Assembly: GCA_903868035.1 (NCBI GenBank)
Contig: CAIPTQ010000187.1
Coordinates: forward strand, 1 to 28,140
DNA length: 28,140 nt
Direction of reading: 5' to 3'
Source of the DNA: an uncultured Phycisphaerales bacterium
GTDB lineage: Bacteria; Planctomycetota; Phycisphaerae; WQYP01
Part shown: one piece after another, positions 7,671 to 15,049 of the stretch
How positions within the stretch are numbered: the first letter of the stretch is position 1
How the letters are laid out: every line of letters begins with the position of its first letter
Notes under the pieces: generated by a model
Seen by the model: only the letters and a program-made list of their open reading frames with translations
What the model was told of the DNA's origin: nothing
Databases searched by the model: none
Made by a program: the position numbers and the translations under genes

Positions 7671-8828
7671 TCAACGTGACCGTTCCCGCGGCGTGGCCGG
7701 CTGCTGCTGGGTCAGGCAATGCAGCGCCCCCAGGCCCCACACCAAATCGCGGCAATACACGGGAATAACCGGCCGGTCCGGGAAGCATTGCTCGAGAATC
7801 CGGAGCGCGGCCGGATCGCCGGGGTCGTTGAATACGGGCACCAGCACGCCGGCATTGGCGATGTAGAAGTTGGCGTAACTGGCGGGCAGCCGCTGGCCGT
7901 CAAAGTATACCGGCGCGGGCAGCGGCAGTTCGACGATGGTGAACGGCTGCCCGCGCGGGTCGCGCATCTGCGCCAGGCGCCGCAGGTTCGCCCGCATCGG
8001 GGCGTAGTTGGCGTCGCGGCGGTTGGACTCGACGCAGGCGACGATCGTGGCGGGATTGACAAAGCGGGCGGTGTCATCGACATGGCCGTGGGTGTCGTCG
8101 TCGCCCGCGATGCCGGCGGCGAGCCAGAGGACTTGCTCCACGCCCAGGTAATCGCGGAGGGTTTGTTCGATGCGCTGGCGCGTGAAACCCGGATTGCGCT
8201 GCTGGATTTTGGACAGCAGGCATTCTTCGGTGGTCAGCAGTGTGCCCTTGCCGTTGACGTCGATCGCGCCGCCTTCGAGGACGAAACGCTGGAGTTCGCC
8301 CCGGTTGTTGGCGCCCAAGGCGGTGAAACGGGGAACGTCGAGGATTTTGGCGGCGGCGGCCGGGAGGGCGTCGTCACGGGCGGAGTCGTCGTACTTGGCC
8401 CAGGCGTTGAATTTGAAATCGACGAGCGCCAACGCGGGCTTCGCAAGGGCGCTTCTTGCTTCTTGCTTCTTGCTTCTTCTGGTGACGAAGATCGGGCCGC
8501 TGTCGCGCATCCATACGCGGTCGGTGGGCTGCGCGTGCAGCGTGACATGGGCGAGGTTGACATCCGCCTTCGCCAGAATGTCGCGCACGGCATGGGCCAT
8601 ACGATCCCCCTTCGACGGCTGCACGAACAGATGCACCCGCTCCCCCTGCGCCAGCAAGCGCACGATCTCGGCATAAATCCAGACGATCGGCGCAAACTTG
8701 CCCGGCCAATCCTTCCGATTGTGCGGCCAGGCCATCCACGTGGCAGCATGTGCCTCCCACTCGGCGGGCATGGCGTATCCCAGTTGTGCCGGGGTCACTT
8801 CGGGGGGAAGGTCCAGAGTTTGGGGCAT
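7671..8828 (-). CDS. aguA: Agmatine deiminase
   Basis: A 385-residue protein of the peptidyl-arginine-deiminase superfamily. It converts agmatine to N-carbamoylputrescine and ammonia in polyamine synthesis. Visible motifs are ATWMAWPHNRKDWPG (residues 29-43), VWMRDSGPIF (105-114), FVLEGGAIDVNGKG followed by LLTTEECLL, then DDDTHGHVDDTARFV with its His and Asp residues, and a C-terminal GLGALHCLTQQQPA with the nucleophile Cys371. All expected catalytic residues are present. The start ATG at 8828 has GGAG about ten bases upstream and an exact TATAAT box at 8864-8859. An extra surface loop after residue 115 is encoded by four 7-bp repeats. The gene stands alone between the convergent micropeptide unit and a divergent hydrolase gene. 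Confidence 0.93.
   Translation of the reverse strand: MPQTLDLPPEVTPAQLGYAMPAEWEAHAATWMAWPHNRKDWPGKFAPIVWIYAEIVRLLAQGERVHLFVQPSKGDRMAHAVRDILAKADVNLAHVTLHAQPTDRVWMRDSGPIFVTRRSKKQEARSALAKPALALVDFKFNAWAKYDDSARDDALPAAAAKILDVPRFTALGANNRGELQRFVLEGGAIDVNGKGTLLTTEECLLSKIQQRNPGFTRQRIEQTLRDYLGVEQVLWLAAGIAGDDDTHGHVDDTARFVNPATIVACVESNRRDANYAPMRANLRRLAQMRDPRGQPFTIVELPLPAPVYFDGQRLPASYANFYIANAGVLVPVFNDPGDPAALRILEQCFPDRPVIPVYCRDLVWGLGALHCLTQQQPATPRERSR
8451..8478. repeat. Four perfect 7-bp tandem repeats inside aguA
   Basis: GCTTCTT is repeated four times without mismatch on the plus strand, coding residues about 117-126 of agmatine deiminase on the minus strand (RSKKQEARS loop). Because 7 is not a multiple of 3, gain or loss of one unit would shift the reading frame ahead of most catalytic motifs. 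Confidence 0.9.
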
Positions 8829-8858
8829 GGCGTGCGATCTCCAGGGCGCGGTGGCCGC

Positions 8859-8864
8859 ATTATA
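8859..8864 (-). promoter_or_regulatory. -10 box for agmatine deiminase
   Basis: An exact TATAAT on the minus strand lies about 30 bases before the ATG at 8828, leaving a leader of about 24 bases that holds the GGAG site. The matching -35 position reads TTCTCT, which is weak. Confidence 0.5.
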
Positions 8865-8990
8865 GAACGGCCCGCGCCAATAGAGAATCGCGCCTGCCGG
8901 GGGGGGCGGACGAACCGGGGAGCGGCGGCGAGCGTATAGATAAGCGCCACGAGTTGGCGGCGAGCGCCGCTGGTCTCATCTGGGAGTCGT

Positions 8991-9941
8991 ATGCCCACCG
9001 CCCCGGCCATTCCCGCTACAATCACCCCCCGGCAGCGCTACTGGCGGATCGCCCAACGGCTTTTGCGGTCCTTGGCGCTCATTTACCTCCTGGTGTGCGT
9101 CGTGTTGTACCTGCTCCAAACCAAGCTTATCTTCCCCGGCTCCTCCTGGCAGGGCACCGCCGACGCCCAGGCTAAGCCGGAGGCCGGCGAGGAACTCGTG
9201 TACCTCAAAACCCCCGATGGCACCCCCTTGGTCGCCCTCTTCGGCAAGGCCGAACCCCCGCGCCTCGCCCCCCATGCCCCCGCCACCCTCCCCGCCACCC
9301 GCCCCGATGCCCCCCGCCCCGCCGTCCTCTTCTTCTACGGCAACGGCGACTGCATGAACTACAACTCCCTCCAGTCCGGCCTCTTCCGCGAGTTGGGCTG
9401 CCACTGCCTGCTCATCGACTACCCCGGCTATGGCATGTCCGGCGGCACGCCCTCCGAGCAGGGCTGCTACGATGCCGCCGAGGCCGCCTACCAATACCTT
9501 CTCACCCGCTCCGACGTCGATCACCGCAAAATCATCGTCGCCGGCTGGTCCCTGGGCGGGGGCGTGGCCATCGACCTGGTCCACCGCCACCGCGGCGACG
9601 GCACCATTGCCGCCCTCATGACCTTCAGCACCTTCTCCTCGCTGGTGGACTTGGCCCAGGCCCAATACCCCTTCCTCCCCATCTCCCTCCTCCTGAAACA
9701 CCGCTTTCTCTCCACCGATAAACTCCACGACCTCGCGCTCCCCTTTTTCGTCGGCCACGGCAAGAGCGATACGCTCATCCCCTGCGATCATTCCGACCGC
9801 GTCACCGCCGCGTATGGCGGCAGCCCGAGCAATCTCACACGTTTTACCTCGCCCAATGCCGACCACAACGACTTTTTTGAAGCCTCCGGCGATGCACTTA
9901 AGAAGGAACTCGCGGCGTTTCTGGCCCGCGCGACGAAGTGA
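8991..9941 (+). CDS. Membrane-anchored alpha/beta hydrolase (ABHD/Bem46-like)
   Basis: A 316-residue protein. A signal anchor (about residues 24-43, rich in Leu and Val, with basic residues before it) should place the enzyme outside the membrane. The motif QTKLIFPGS, typical of Bem46/ABHD13/17-like hydrolases, follows, then FFYGNGD (oxyanion region) and the nucleophile elbow GWSLGG with Ser187. The acid is Asp260 in GHGKSDTLIP and the base His292 in NADHNDFF, so the triad is complete. Its natural substrate, an ester or lipid, cannot be told from sequence. The start ATG has GGGAG only four bases upstream; a TATAGA box lies at 8935-8940. It is divergent from aguA. No terminator is evident after the stop. 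Confidence 0.85.
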   Translation: MPTAPAIPATITPRQRYWRIAQRLLRSLALIYLLVCVVLYLLQTKLIFPGSSWQGTADAQAKPEAGEELVYLKTPDGTPLVALFGKAEPPRLAPHAPATLPATRPDAPRPAVLFFYGNGDCMNYNSLQSGLFRELGCHCLLIDYPGYGMSGGTPSEQGCYDAAEAAYQYLLTRSDVDHRKIIVAGWSLGGGVAIDLVHRHRGDGTIAALMTFSTFSSLVDLAQAQYPFLPISLLLKHRFLSTDKLHDLALPFFVGHGKSDTLIPCDHSDRVTAAYGGSPSNLTRFTSPNADHNDFFEASGDALKKELAAFLARATK

Positions 9942-10171
9942 ACCCGCCCCCAAAAAGCTCTAATCGCGAATATCGCCAGCCATGTTAAGACCTGCATGAA
10001 CATCCTTTGTGAAGCGATTCGCAATCTTGAATGGAAAAAATACTTTTTCCCAGAATTCCGAAAAGACCGGAAAAAGAAGCATATAGTCAATTGATGCGAA
10101 CGCCGATGAAACATATTGGGGTATGTCCATCAGGCGTACGCGGGGGTGGCCGCCGACAAAGGAGCGGTGCG

Positions 10172-10948
10172 ATGTTTACGATTCCCGGACCGGTGATTCT
10201 CGATTTGAACACGCAGCGCGATCTGCTTGCGCCTGACGGTGCCGCCGCGGTGTTCCAGCCGGAGAAGTTGTACGAGCCGCTCCGGAAGTTGTTCGTCTTC
10301 GCGCAGCGCAACCAGGTGCCGGTGATCTCCACGCGCTTCCACCATCAGATGACGCCGGGACGCACCAGCATGGGGCTCGGTTCGCGGAACGGCGAAGGCG
10401 CCCCGGGCAAGCTCATCTGCCATCCCACCGCGCCGGGCTATCAGAAGATGCCCTTCACCTATCTGCGCAAACGCCGCGAGTGGGTCCTCGACTGCGGCAC
10501 CGATCTGCCCGTGGACGGATTCCGCACCACGCAGCAATATGTGTTTGATCTTCCCAGCCTGAATTTGTTCGAGTGCCCCCGGCTGGACCGCCTCCTGTCG
10601 GAATCCTCAGTGGACGCCTTCCTTATCGCCGGCGCGCCCCTGGAATGGACCGTCCGCACCGCCGTGCTCGGCCTGCTCGCCCGCCGGCATAAGGTCGTCA
10701 TGGTCTCCGATTGCCTGGGCATGTGGGACCCCTACGAGGGCGACATGGCCCTGCGGCAGGTGGAAAGCAAGAATGTCGAGTGGCTGACGGTCGAACAGGT
10801 CGCCGATCGATTCAGCCAGGCCGCGCGGCTGCGCGCCAGCCGGGCGGCGCGGACCGCGGCGCGCGTGCAGGCGCGGATGGCTCCCGTCCACTCGTCGCTC
10901 AAGCTGTCGATGAAAACCGCCAAGGGGCGGGGCATGTTCCGGGTGTAA
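10172..10948 (+). CDS. Isochorismatase-like (cysteine hydrolase fold) protein lacking catalytic residues
   Basis: A 258-residue protein. The fold is suggested by VILDLNTQRDLL (Asp11, equal to the first catalytic Asp), VPVISTRFHHQ near residue 50, and DAFLIAGAPLEWTVRTAV followed by KVVMVSDCLGMWD (about 149-186). In active members the second block reads like GVxTExCV. Here the nucleophilic Cys position holds Thr160, and the expected Lys region (near VFDLPSLNLF, Asp126) also lacks lysine. It may be a non-catalytic relative or use other chemistry. A basic C-terminal tail (RLRASRAARTAARVQAR) follows. The start at 10172 is set by AAAGGAG (10158-10164) seven bases upstream; the frame is open back to 10031 without such a site. 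Upstream bases 9942-10171 are A/T-richer, with a GGAAAAA/TTTTTCC hairpin at 10033-10050 and a TATAGT box at 10082-10087. Confidence 0.65.
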   Translation: MFTIPGPVILDLNTQRDLLAPDGAAAVFQPEKLYEPLRKLFVFAQRNQVPVISTRFHHQMTPGRTSMGLGSRNGEGAPGKLICHPTAPGYQKMPFTYLRKRREWVLDCGTDLPVDGFRTTQQYVFDLPSLNLFECPRLDRLLSESSVDAFLIAGAPLEWTVRTAVLGLLARRHKVVMVSDCLGMWDPYEGDMALRQVESKNVEWLTVEQVADRFSQAARLRASRAARTAARVQARMAPVHSSLKLSMKTAKGRGMFRV

Positions 10949-10974
10949 ACCCACCCCACGGCGGGATACCGATA

Positions 10975-11139
10975 ATGAATAAACACACGCCGAAACTGAC
11001 CAAGGCCGGGCGGAAAATCGTGGCGGGTCTTAAAGAAATCGCCGAGGCGCTGGAGAACGACATGCCGCTGGAACGGCAGTTTACGGTCCGTCATGTCACC
11101 GTGCCGGAACCCCGCAACCCTGAACACCCGCAACCCTGA
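10975..11139 (+). CDS. Short antitoxin-like protein, probably a truncated HTH regulator
   Basis: A 54-residue frame. Its segment LKEIAEALENDMPLERQFTVRHVTVPEP resembles the N-terminal region of small HTH antitoxin-type regulators common in planctomycetes (general pattern: a helix ending EALExGEPLxxRFTVRTV, then a Cro/C1-type HTH). Here the frame stops just where the HTH would begin, and the last residues (RNPEHPQP) are encoded by a simple 16-bp repeat. It therefore looks like a remnant produced by deletion or repeat insertion. No strong ribosome binding site is seen (GGCGGGA about 11 bases upstream). It lies 26 bases after the isochorismatase-like gene. The family assignment comes from remembered pattern and is uncertain; it could also be a genuine short protein. 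Confidence 0.45.
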   Translation: MNKHTPKLTKAGRKIVAGLKEIAEALENDMPLERQFTVRHVTVPEPRNPEHPQP

Positions 11140-11143
11140 ACAC
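11112..11143. repeat. Two perfect copies of a 16-bp AACCCTGAAC-type repeat
   Basis: CCGCAACCCTGAACAC is repeated twice head to tail (11112-11127, 11128-11143). The first copy and most of the second encode the tail of the truncated antitoxin-like frame. The C-rich, telomere-like wording recurs upstream of nadB (20394-20428). Confidence 0.85.
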
Positions 11144-11167
11144 TGTACTCCCCACGTCCACCCCGTA

Positions 11168-11173
11168 TATGAT
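11168..11173 (+). promoter_or_regulatory. -10-like box before the UDP-sugar pyrophosphorylase gene
   Basis: TATGAT lies 29 bases before the ATG at 11203, leaving a leader of about 23 bases that contains GGAG. No convincing -35 box is visible. Confidence 0.35.
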
Positions 11174-11202
11174 GCCCCGGCATTTTTCGGAGATTTGCCG
11201 CC

Positions 11203-12642
11203 ATGGGCTATATGGATGAAATCAAGTACGCGGACCTTGCCGCACGCCTCAACCGCATCGGGCAGGCCCACGTCTTCCGTTTCTGGCAGCACCTCACCCC
11301 CGAACAGCAGGCCGATTTCGCCGCACAACTCGAATCCCTCGACTGGGCCCTCATCGACCGCCTCGTCCACGAAATCGTCAAACACCCCGCCAAGTTCACC
11401 ATCTCGGGTGCTGTTCAACCCGCCCCGTACTACGAAAACAAGCCCGCCGACCCCGCCCGCCAGGCCAAAATGGCCGCCGCCTTCAAACGCGGCGAAGAGC
11501 TACTCCGCCAGGGCCAAATCGCCGCCTTCGTCGTTGCCGGCGGCCAGGGCACGCGCCTCGGCTGGGATGGCCCCAAAGGCACCTTCCCCGCCACCCCGGT
11601 GCAGAAAAAGCCGCTCTTCCAGTGCTTCGCCGAGTACCTCCTGGCCCTCGGCGAGCGCTACGGCCACGACATCGCCTTCTACATCATGACTTCCCCCCAA
11701 CACGACGCCCCCACCCGCGCCTTCTGGCAACAAAACAACTTCTTCGGCATGAAGCCCGACAACGTCGTCTTCTTCCCCCAGGACCAAATGCCCGCCATCG
11801 GCTTCGACGGCAAAGTCCTCCTCGAACGCCAGGACTCGCTGGCCCTCTCCCCCAACGGCCACGGCGGCTCCCTCATGGCCCTCTGGAAATCCGGGGCCAT
11901 TGCCGACATGAAACGCCGCGGCATCACCCAAATCTCCTACTTCCAGGTCGATAACCCCATCGTCCGCTGCATCGACCCCATGTTCATCGGCCTGCATGAT
12001 CTCGATGGCGCCCAGATGTCCAGCAAGATGCTCCCCAAAGCCTTCGGCAAGGAAAAACTCGGCAACTTCTGCCTCCTCGACGGCAAGATGACCGTCATCG
12101 AATACTCCGACCTCCCCGACGACCTCGCCGAACAACGCCTGCCCAACGGCGAACTCCGCTTCCGCGCCGGCTCCATCGCCCTGCACGCCATTCGCGTGGA
12201 CTTCGTGGAGGAGATCAACTCCGGCGGGGGCTTTGCCCTGCCCTTCCACCGTGCCGAGAAGAAAATCGCCTGCATCGACCTGGACACCGGCACGCCCCAC
12301 AAGCCCCGGCATCCCAATGCCGTCAAACTCGAAACCTTCGTCTTCGACGGCCTGCCGCTGACGCGCACCAGCATCATCTACGAAACCGACCGCCTCGACG
12401 AATTCGCCCCCATCAAGCAGGCGGAGGGCATCGACTCGCCGGCCACCAGCGAGGCCTGGACCACCCAGCGCAACGCCCAATGGCTCGAAGCCGCCGGCGT
12501 CACCATCCCCCGCAAAGACGACGGCACCCCCGACTGCGTCATCGAAATCGCCCCCGGTTTCGCCCTCTACCCGGAGGATATCCAAGGCCGCGCCTGGGGC
12601 ATTCCCCCGGTAATGCCCACCGAGCGGATGTATCTGGGATGA
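11203..12642 (+). CDS. UDPGP-type UDP-sugar (probably UDP-N-acetylglucosamine) pyrophosphorylase
   Basis: A 479-residue cytoplasmic nucleotidyltransferase that should make UDP-sugar and pyrophosphate from UTP and a sugar-1-phosphate. The nucleotide-binding motif VAGGQGTRLGWDGPKG lies at residues 111-126. PNGHGG (nucleotide and sugar contacts), YFQVDNPIVRCIDP (the metal-binding Asp region) and VIEYSDL follow, all typical of the eukaryote-type UAP1/AGX family rather than bacterial GlmU. Length fits the family. The choice between N-acetylglucosamine, N-acetylgalactosamine and glucose cannot be made firmly; UAP1-like motifs favour HexNAc. GGAG lies ten bases before the ATG. It may supply activated sugar to glycan pathways such as that at 22-28 kb, but the genes are not linked. 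Confidence 0.88.
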   Translation: MGYMDEIKYADLAARLNRIGQAHVFRFWQHLTPEQQADFAAQLESLDWALIDRLVHEIVKHPAKFTISGAVQPAPYYENKPADPARQAKMAAAFKRGEELLRQGQIAAFVVAGGQGTRLGWDGPKGTFPATPVQKKPLFQCFAEYLLALGERYGHDIAFYIMTSPQHDAPTRAFWQQNNFFGMKPDNVVFFPQDQMPAIGFDGKVLLERQDSLALSPNGHGGSLMALWKSGAIADMKRRGITQISYFQVDNPIVRCIDPMFIGLHDLDGAQMSSKMLPKAFGKEKLGNFCLLDGKMTVIEYSDLPDDLAEQRLPNGELRFRAGSIALHAIRVDFVEEINSGGGFALPFHRAEKKIACIDLDTGTPHKPRHPNAVKLETFVFDGLPLTRTSIIYETDRLDEFAPIKQAEGIDSPATSEAWTTQRNAQWLEAAGVTIPRKDDGTPDCVIEIAPGFALYPEDIQGRAWGIPPVMPTERMYLG

Positions 12643-13024
12643 ATGTGGTGGTACGGGGCAGGTTCAGATGTTTCATATTCCTGACTCAGCCACGCGCCTG
12701 TTCTTGGGATTCCTGGATGCCTACGATTTCAACGGCGCGCCTGGTCAGTCCATGATCTCGCGACCCTCGGCGGCGACCACGGGGAGCTTGAGCATCTGTG
12801 GCAGTGCGGATTGCTGCGAAATCGGTCATTGATCGTTGCACGCTCATCCGCAAAAATCAAATATTCTATCACTGTCCCGTCCCCCATTTCGCCGCGCCAA
12901 CATTCACAAAAATTATATTTCAGCCAGTTTATATCTGTGGACGGAGTTTGTATCGGGTGAGTGATGATGAAGACGCGACGAGCCGCCCACTCTGACATTT
13001 TTCGCCATCCAGTGGGCCGCGTGG
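12643..13024. other. Gene-poor spacer with possible decayed coding sequence
   Basis: I find no supported gene here. A 54-codon frame at 12668-12832 (MFHIPDSATRLFLGF start) and an overlapping frame without a start codon ending at 12960 (containing HGELEHLWQCGLL) read like parts of one frameshifted gene, but neither has convincing family motifs. The stretch 12840-12950 is markedly A/T-richer than its surroundings. Confidence 0.25.
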
Positions 13025-13030
13025 TATGAT
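13025..13030 (+). promoter_or_regulatory. -10-like box before the Uma2 gene
   Basis: TATGAT lies 33 bases before the chosen ATG at 13064, so the transcript would begin near 13037 and include the GGAGAA site. No clear -35 box is seen. Confidence 0.3.
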
Positions 13031-13063
13031 TCATGGGAACCAGCGTCAATGGAGAATACGTTC

Positions 13064-13666
13064 ATGGGCATGCCGCTAGAGAAGAAGAGTCGATACACGA
13101 TCAGTGAATACCTGGCATTCGAGCGTGCCGCGCACGAGCGGCACGAGTACCGGGATGGCGAGATACTGGTGATGTCGGGAGGCAGCTATAAGCACAGCCT
13201 TATCCTGGCGAATTTGATCGGCGAACTCAGAAACGCGTTGAAGGGCAAGCCTTGCCGGGCATTGGAGAGCAATCTGCGGGTGCGGATACCGCGCACGCCG
13301 CTGTACACCTATCCCGACGCCAGCGTGATCTGCGGGGAACCGCAAATTGACCCCAATGATGAGGCGTTGGAAACGGTGACCAATCCGCGCGTGCTGGTGG
13401 AAGTGCTGTCGCCATCCACGGAGGCCTACGACCGGGGCGAGAAGTTTACGCGGTATCGGCAGATTGAAACGCTGGAGGAATACGTACTGGTCAGCCAGGA
13501 TGTGCCGCGGGTGGAGTTGTTCTTTCGGCAGGCGGACGGGACGTGGGTGTTCACGGTGTTTTCGGGGCTGGGGGCGCGTGCCAAACTGGCGGGACTGGGG
13601 ATTGAGCTTCCGCTGGCGGAGATTTATGCGGGAGTGGAATGGGCACCAGAAACCGCGCCGGCCTAA
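13064..13666 (+). CDS. Uma2 family (DUF820) PD-(D/E)XK endonuclease-like protein
   Basis: A 200-residue protein. Family features in order: YTISEYLAFERAAHERHEYRDG (about residues 11-32), HSLILANLIGELRNAL, LRVRIPRTPLYTYPDASVICG with the Pro-Asp of the nuclease core, RVLVEVLSPSTEAYDRGEKFTRYR with the conserved Glu and a downstream Lys, and EEYVLVSQ. Uma2 proteins occur in many paralogous copies in cyanobacteria and planctomycetes; their biological target is unknown. The start at 13064 is favoured by GGAGAA (13051-13056) seven bases upstream; an in-frame ATG at 13049 overlaps that site. A hairpin (GCGCC...GGCGC, 13655-13675) overlaps the stop. The gene is convergent with aroC and stands alone. 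Confidence 0.85.
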   Translation: MGMPLEKKSRYTISEYLAFERAAHERHEYRDGEILVMSGGSYKHSLILANLIGELRNALKGKPCRALESNLRVRIPRTPLYTYPDASVICGEPQIDPNDEALETVTNPRVLVEVLSPSTEAYDRGEKFTRYRQIETLEEYVLVSQDVPRVELFFRQADGTWVFTVFSGLGARAKLAGLGIELPLAEIYAGVEWAPETAPA

Positions 13667-13693
13667 AGGCGGCGCTCCTAACTAATTAACCAC

Positions 13694-14866
13694 TTAACCA
13701 TTGCCCAACTGTCGTGCGGCACTCAGGTAATTGTCGTAGTTGGCGCGCATCTCGGCGATGGAATCACCCCCGAACTTTTCCACCATGGCCCGCGCAATCT
13801 CAAAGGCTATCACGTTTTCCATGATGACGCTGGCCGCCGAGATCGCCGAAATGTCCGACCGCTCCCACCCCGCTTCGGAGGCCGCCTTGGTGCGCAGATC
13901 GATCGACGCCAGCGGCTTGCCCAGCGTGCTGATCGGCTTCATCGCCCCGCGCACCACCACCGGCTGCCCGTTGGTCATGCCCCCCTCCAGCCCGCCGGCA
14001 TTGTTGCTCCGGCGAACATAGCCCAGGCTGGGGGTATGGACCTGAGCGGGGTCGAAGCCGATTTCGTCATGCACCTGCGAGCCGGGACGCGCAGCCGCCT
14101 CAAAACCCAGCCCCATCTCCACCCCTTTGAACGCCTGAATGCCCACCACCGCCGCGGCAATCCGCGAATCCAGCCGCCCGTCCCACGTCAGGCAACTGCC
14201 GATCCCCACCGGGCAGCCAAACACGTGGCACTCAACAATCCCCCCCGCCGTGTCCTTGGCCATCTTCTGCTGGTTGATGAATTCCTTCATCGCGGCATCC
14301 ACGGCGGGATCGGGACAGTACACTTCCGAAACGTCACGCTTCGCGAGCAGCGCGCGCCAATTCTCCGGCGTGACGGCAAACTCGCCCCGCGCCTCGCCCA
14401 CCTGCCGCACAAACCCGAACACCTCGATCCCGAATTCCCGCAGTAAACACTTCGCCACCGCCCCCGCCGCCACGCGCACGGCCGTCTCCCGCGCGCTGGC
14501 CCGCTCCAGCACCTCCCGGCAATCGTCCGTCAGCCACTTCACCGCCCCCGCCAGGTCCGCATGCCCCGGCCGCGGCCGATGCAGCGGCGGCGTCGCCGTA
14601 GGATCGTCCAACCTGCTGTCAACATTGGCCACCATGAGCGCCATCGGCGAGCCAATGGCTTTCCCCAATCGCACCCCCGCCAAAAACTCCACCTTGTCCG
14701 TCTCCAACTTCTGCCGCCCCCCGCGTCCATAACCGCCCTGCCGGCGTTCCAATTCGCGGTTGATGAGTCCCTCATCGACGGGGCACCCGTGCGGCATCCC
14801 TTCGATCAGCGCGATCAAGGCGGGTCCGTGCGACTCGCCGGCGGTACGGTAAGTGAGCGTGGCCAT
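13694..14866 (-). CDS. aroC: Chorismate synthase
   Basis: A 390-residue enzyme converting 5-enolpyruvylshikimate-3-phosphate to chorismate with reduced FMN, the last step of the shikimate pathway. All hallmark motifs are present: AGESHGPAL (residues 8-16), ERRQGGYGRGGR, RPGHADLAGAVK, LERASARETAVRVA, SNNAGGLEGGMTNGQPV and MKPISTL, with KTKA-like RTKAASEAG and an aspartate-rich end. Length is normal. It is monocistronic here. The ATG at 14866 has no ribosome binding site; instead an extended -10 box (TG-T-TATTAT) sits so close that the transcript would have a leader of about one base. The TTAACCAC/TTAACCAT direct repeat lies around the stop codon at 13685-13700. Confidence 0.97.
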   Translation of the reverse strand: MATLTYRTAGESHGPALIALIEGMPHGCPVDEGLINRELERRQGGYGRGGRQKLETDKVEFLAGVRLGKAIGSPMALMVANVDSRLDDPTATPPLHRPRPGHADLAGAVKWLTDDCREVLERASARETAVRVAAGAVAKCLLREFGIEVFGFVRQVGEARGEFAVTPENWRALLAKRDVSEVYCPDPAVDAAMKEFINQQKMAKDTAGGIVECHVFGCPVGIGSCLTWDGRLDSRIAAAVVGIQAFKGVEMGLGFEAAARPGSQVHDEIGFDPAQVHTPSLGYVRRSNNAGGLEGGMTNGQPVVVRGAMKPISTLGKPLASIDLRTKAASEAGWERSDISAISAASVIMENVIAFEIARAMVEKFGGDSIAEMRANYDNYLSAARQLGNG

Positions 14867-14873
14867 GGGTTGA

Positions 14874-14882
14874 ATAATAACA
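14874..14882 (-). promoter_or_regulatory. Extended -10 promoter of aroC, predicted leaderless
   Basis: On the minus strand TG (14882-14881), one base, then TATTAT (14879-14874). With the last T at -7, transcription would start at 14867, one base before the ATG. No good -35 box is seen, as is common for extended -10 promoters. Confidence 0.45.
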
Positions 14883-14915
14883 CAACCGGACGGGTAAGCG
14901 AGTCATGAAGACACC

Positions 14916-14932
14916 GCCGACGCCTCGTCGGC
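14916..14932. other. Short perfect hairpin between aroC and the TA-like module
   Basis: GCCGACG-CCT-CGTCGGC is a 7-bp stem with a 3-base loop and no U-tract. A second 5-bp inverted repeat (GACAC/GTGTC) lies at 14939-14952. Their role is unknown. Confidence 0.35.
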
Positions 14933-14989
14933 TGTTGGGACACAAGGGTGTCGGGATTTCCCTTCTCAAGCCCTGAATTTGAGTGGCGT

Positions 14990-15007
14990 ATGGCGGATGG
15001 CGGATGG
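14990..15007. repeat. ATGGCGG heptamer repeat, 2.6 copies
   Basis: ATGGCGG-ATGGCGG-ATGG is an 18-base stretch with exact 7-base period, just upstream of the promoter of the toxin-antitoxin-like module. Confidence 0.7.
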
Positions 15008-15013
15008 AATGCC

Positions 15014-15042
15014 TTGAAATCCCAAAGGTATGTGACGATAAT
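15014..15042 (+). promoter_or_regulatory. Promoter of the toxin-antitoxin-like module
   Basis: TTGAAA (15014-15019) and GATAAT (15037-15042) each match consensus at 5 of 6 positions, with the ideal 17-base spacer. Placing the last T at -7 puts the transcription start exactly on the A of the ATG at 15049, so the message is predicted to be leaderless. Confidence 0.65.
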
Positions 15043-15049
15043 GTCGTCA
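15033..15049. promoter_or_regulatory. Palindromic operator candidate over the -10 box and start codon
   Basis: TGACGA-TAATG-TCGTCA is a perfect 6-bp inverted repeat with a 5-base centre. It covers the -10 hexamer and reaches the first base of the start codon at 15049, an ideal place for a dimeric repressor to block transcription, as in autoregulated toxin-antitoxin operons. Its function is inferred. Confidence 0.5.

Noticed and set aside
13655..13675. Hairpin over the Uma2 stop codon as a terminator
   Set aside because: The stem is GC-rich but has a bulge and no T-run on either strand.
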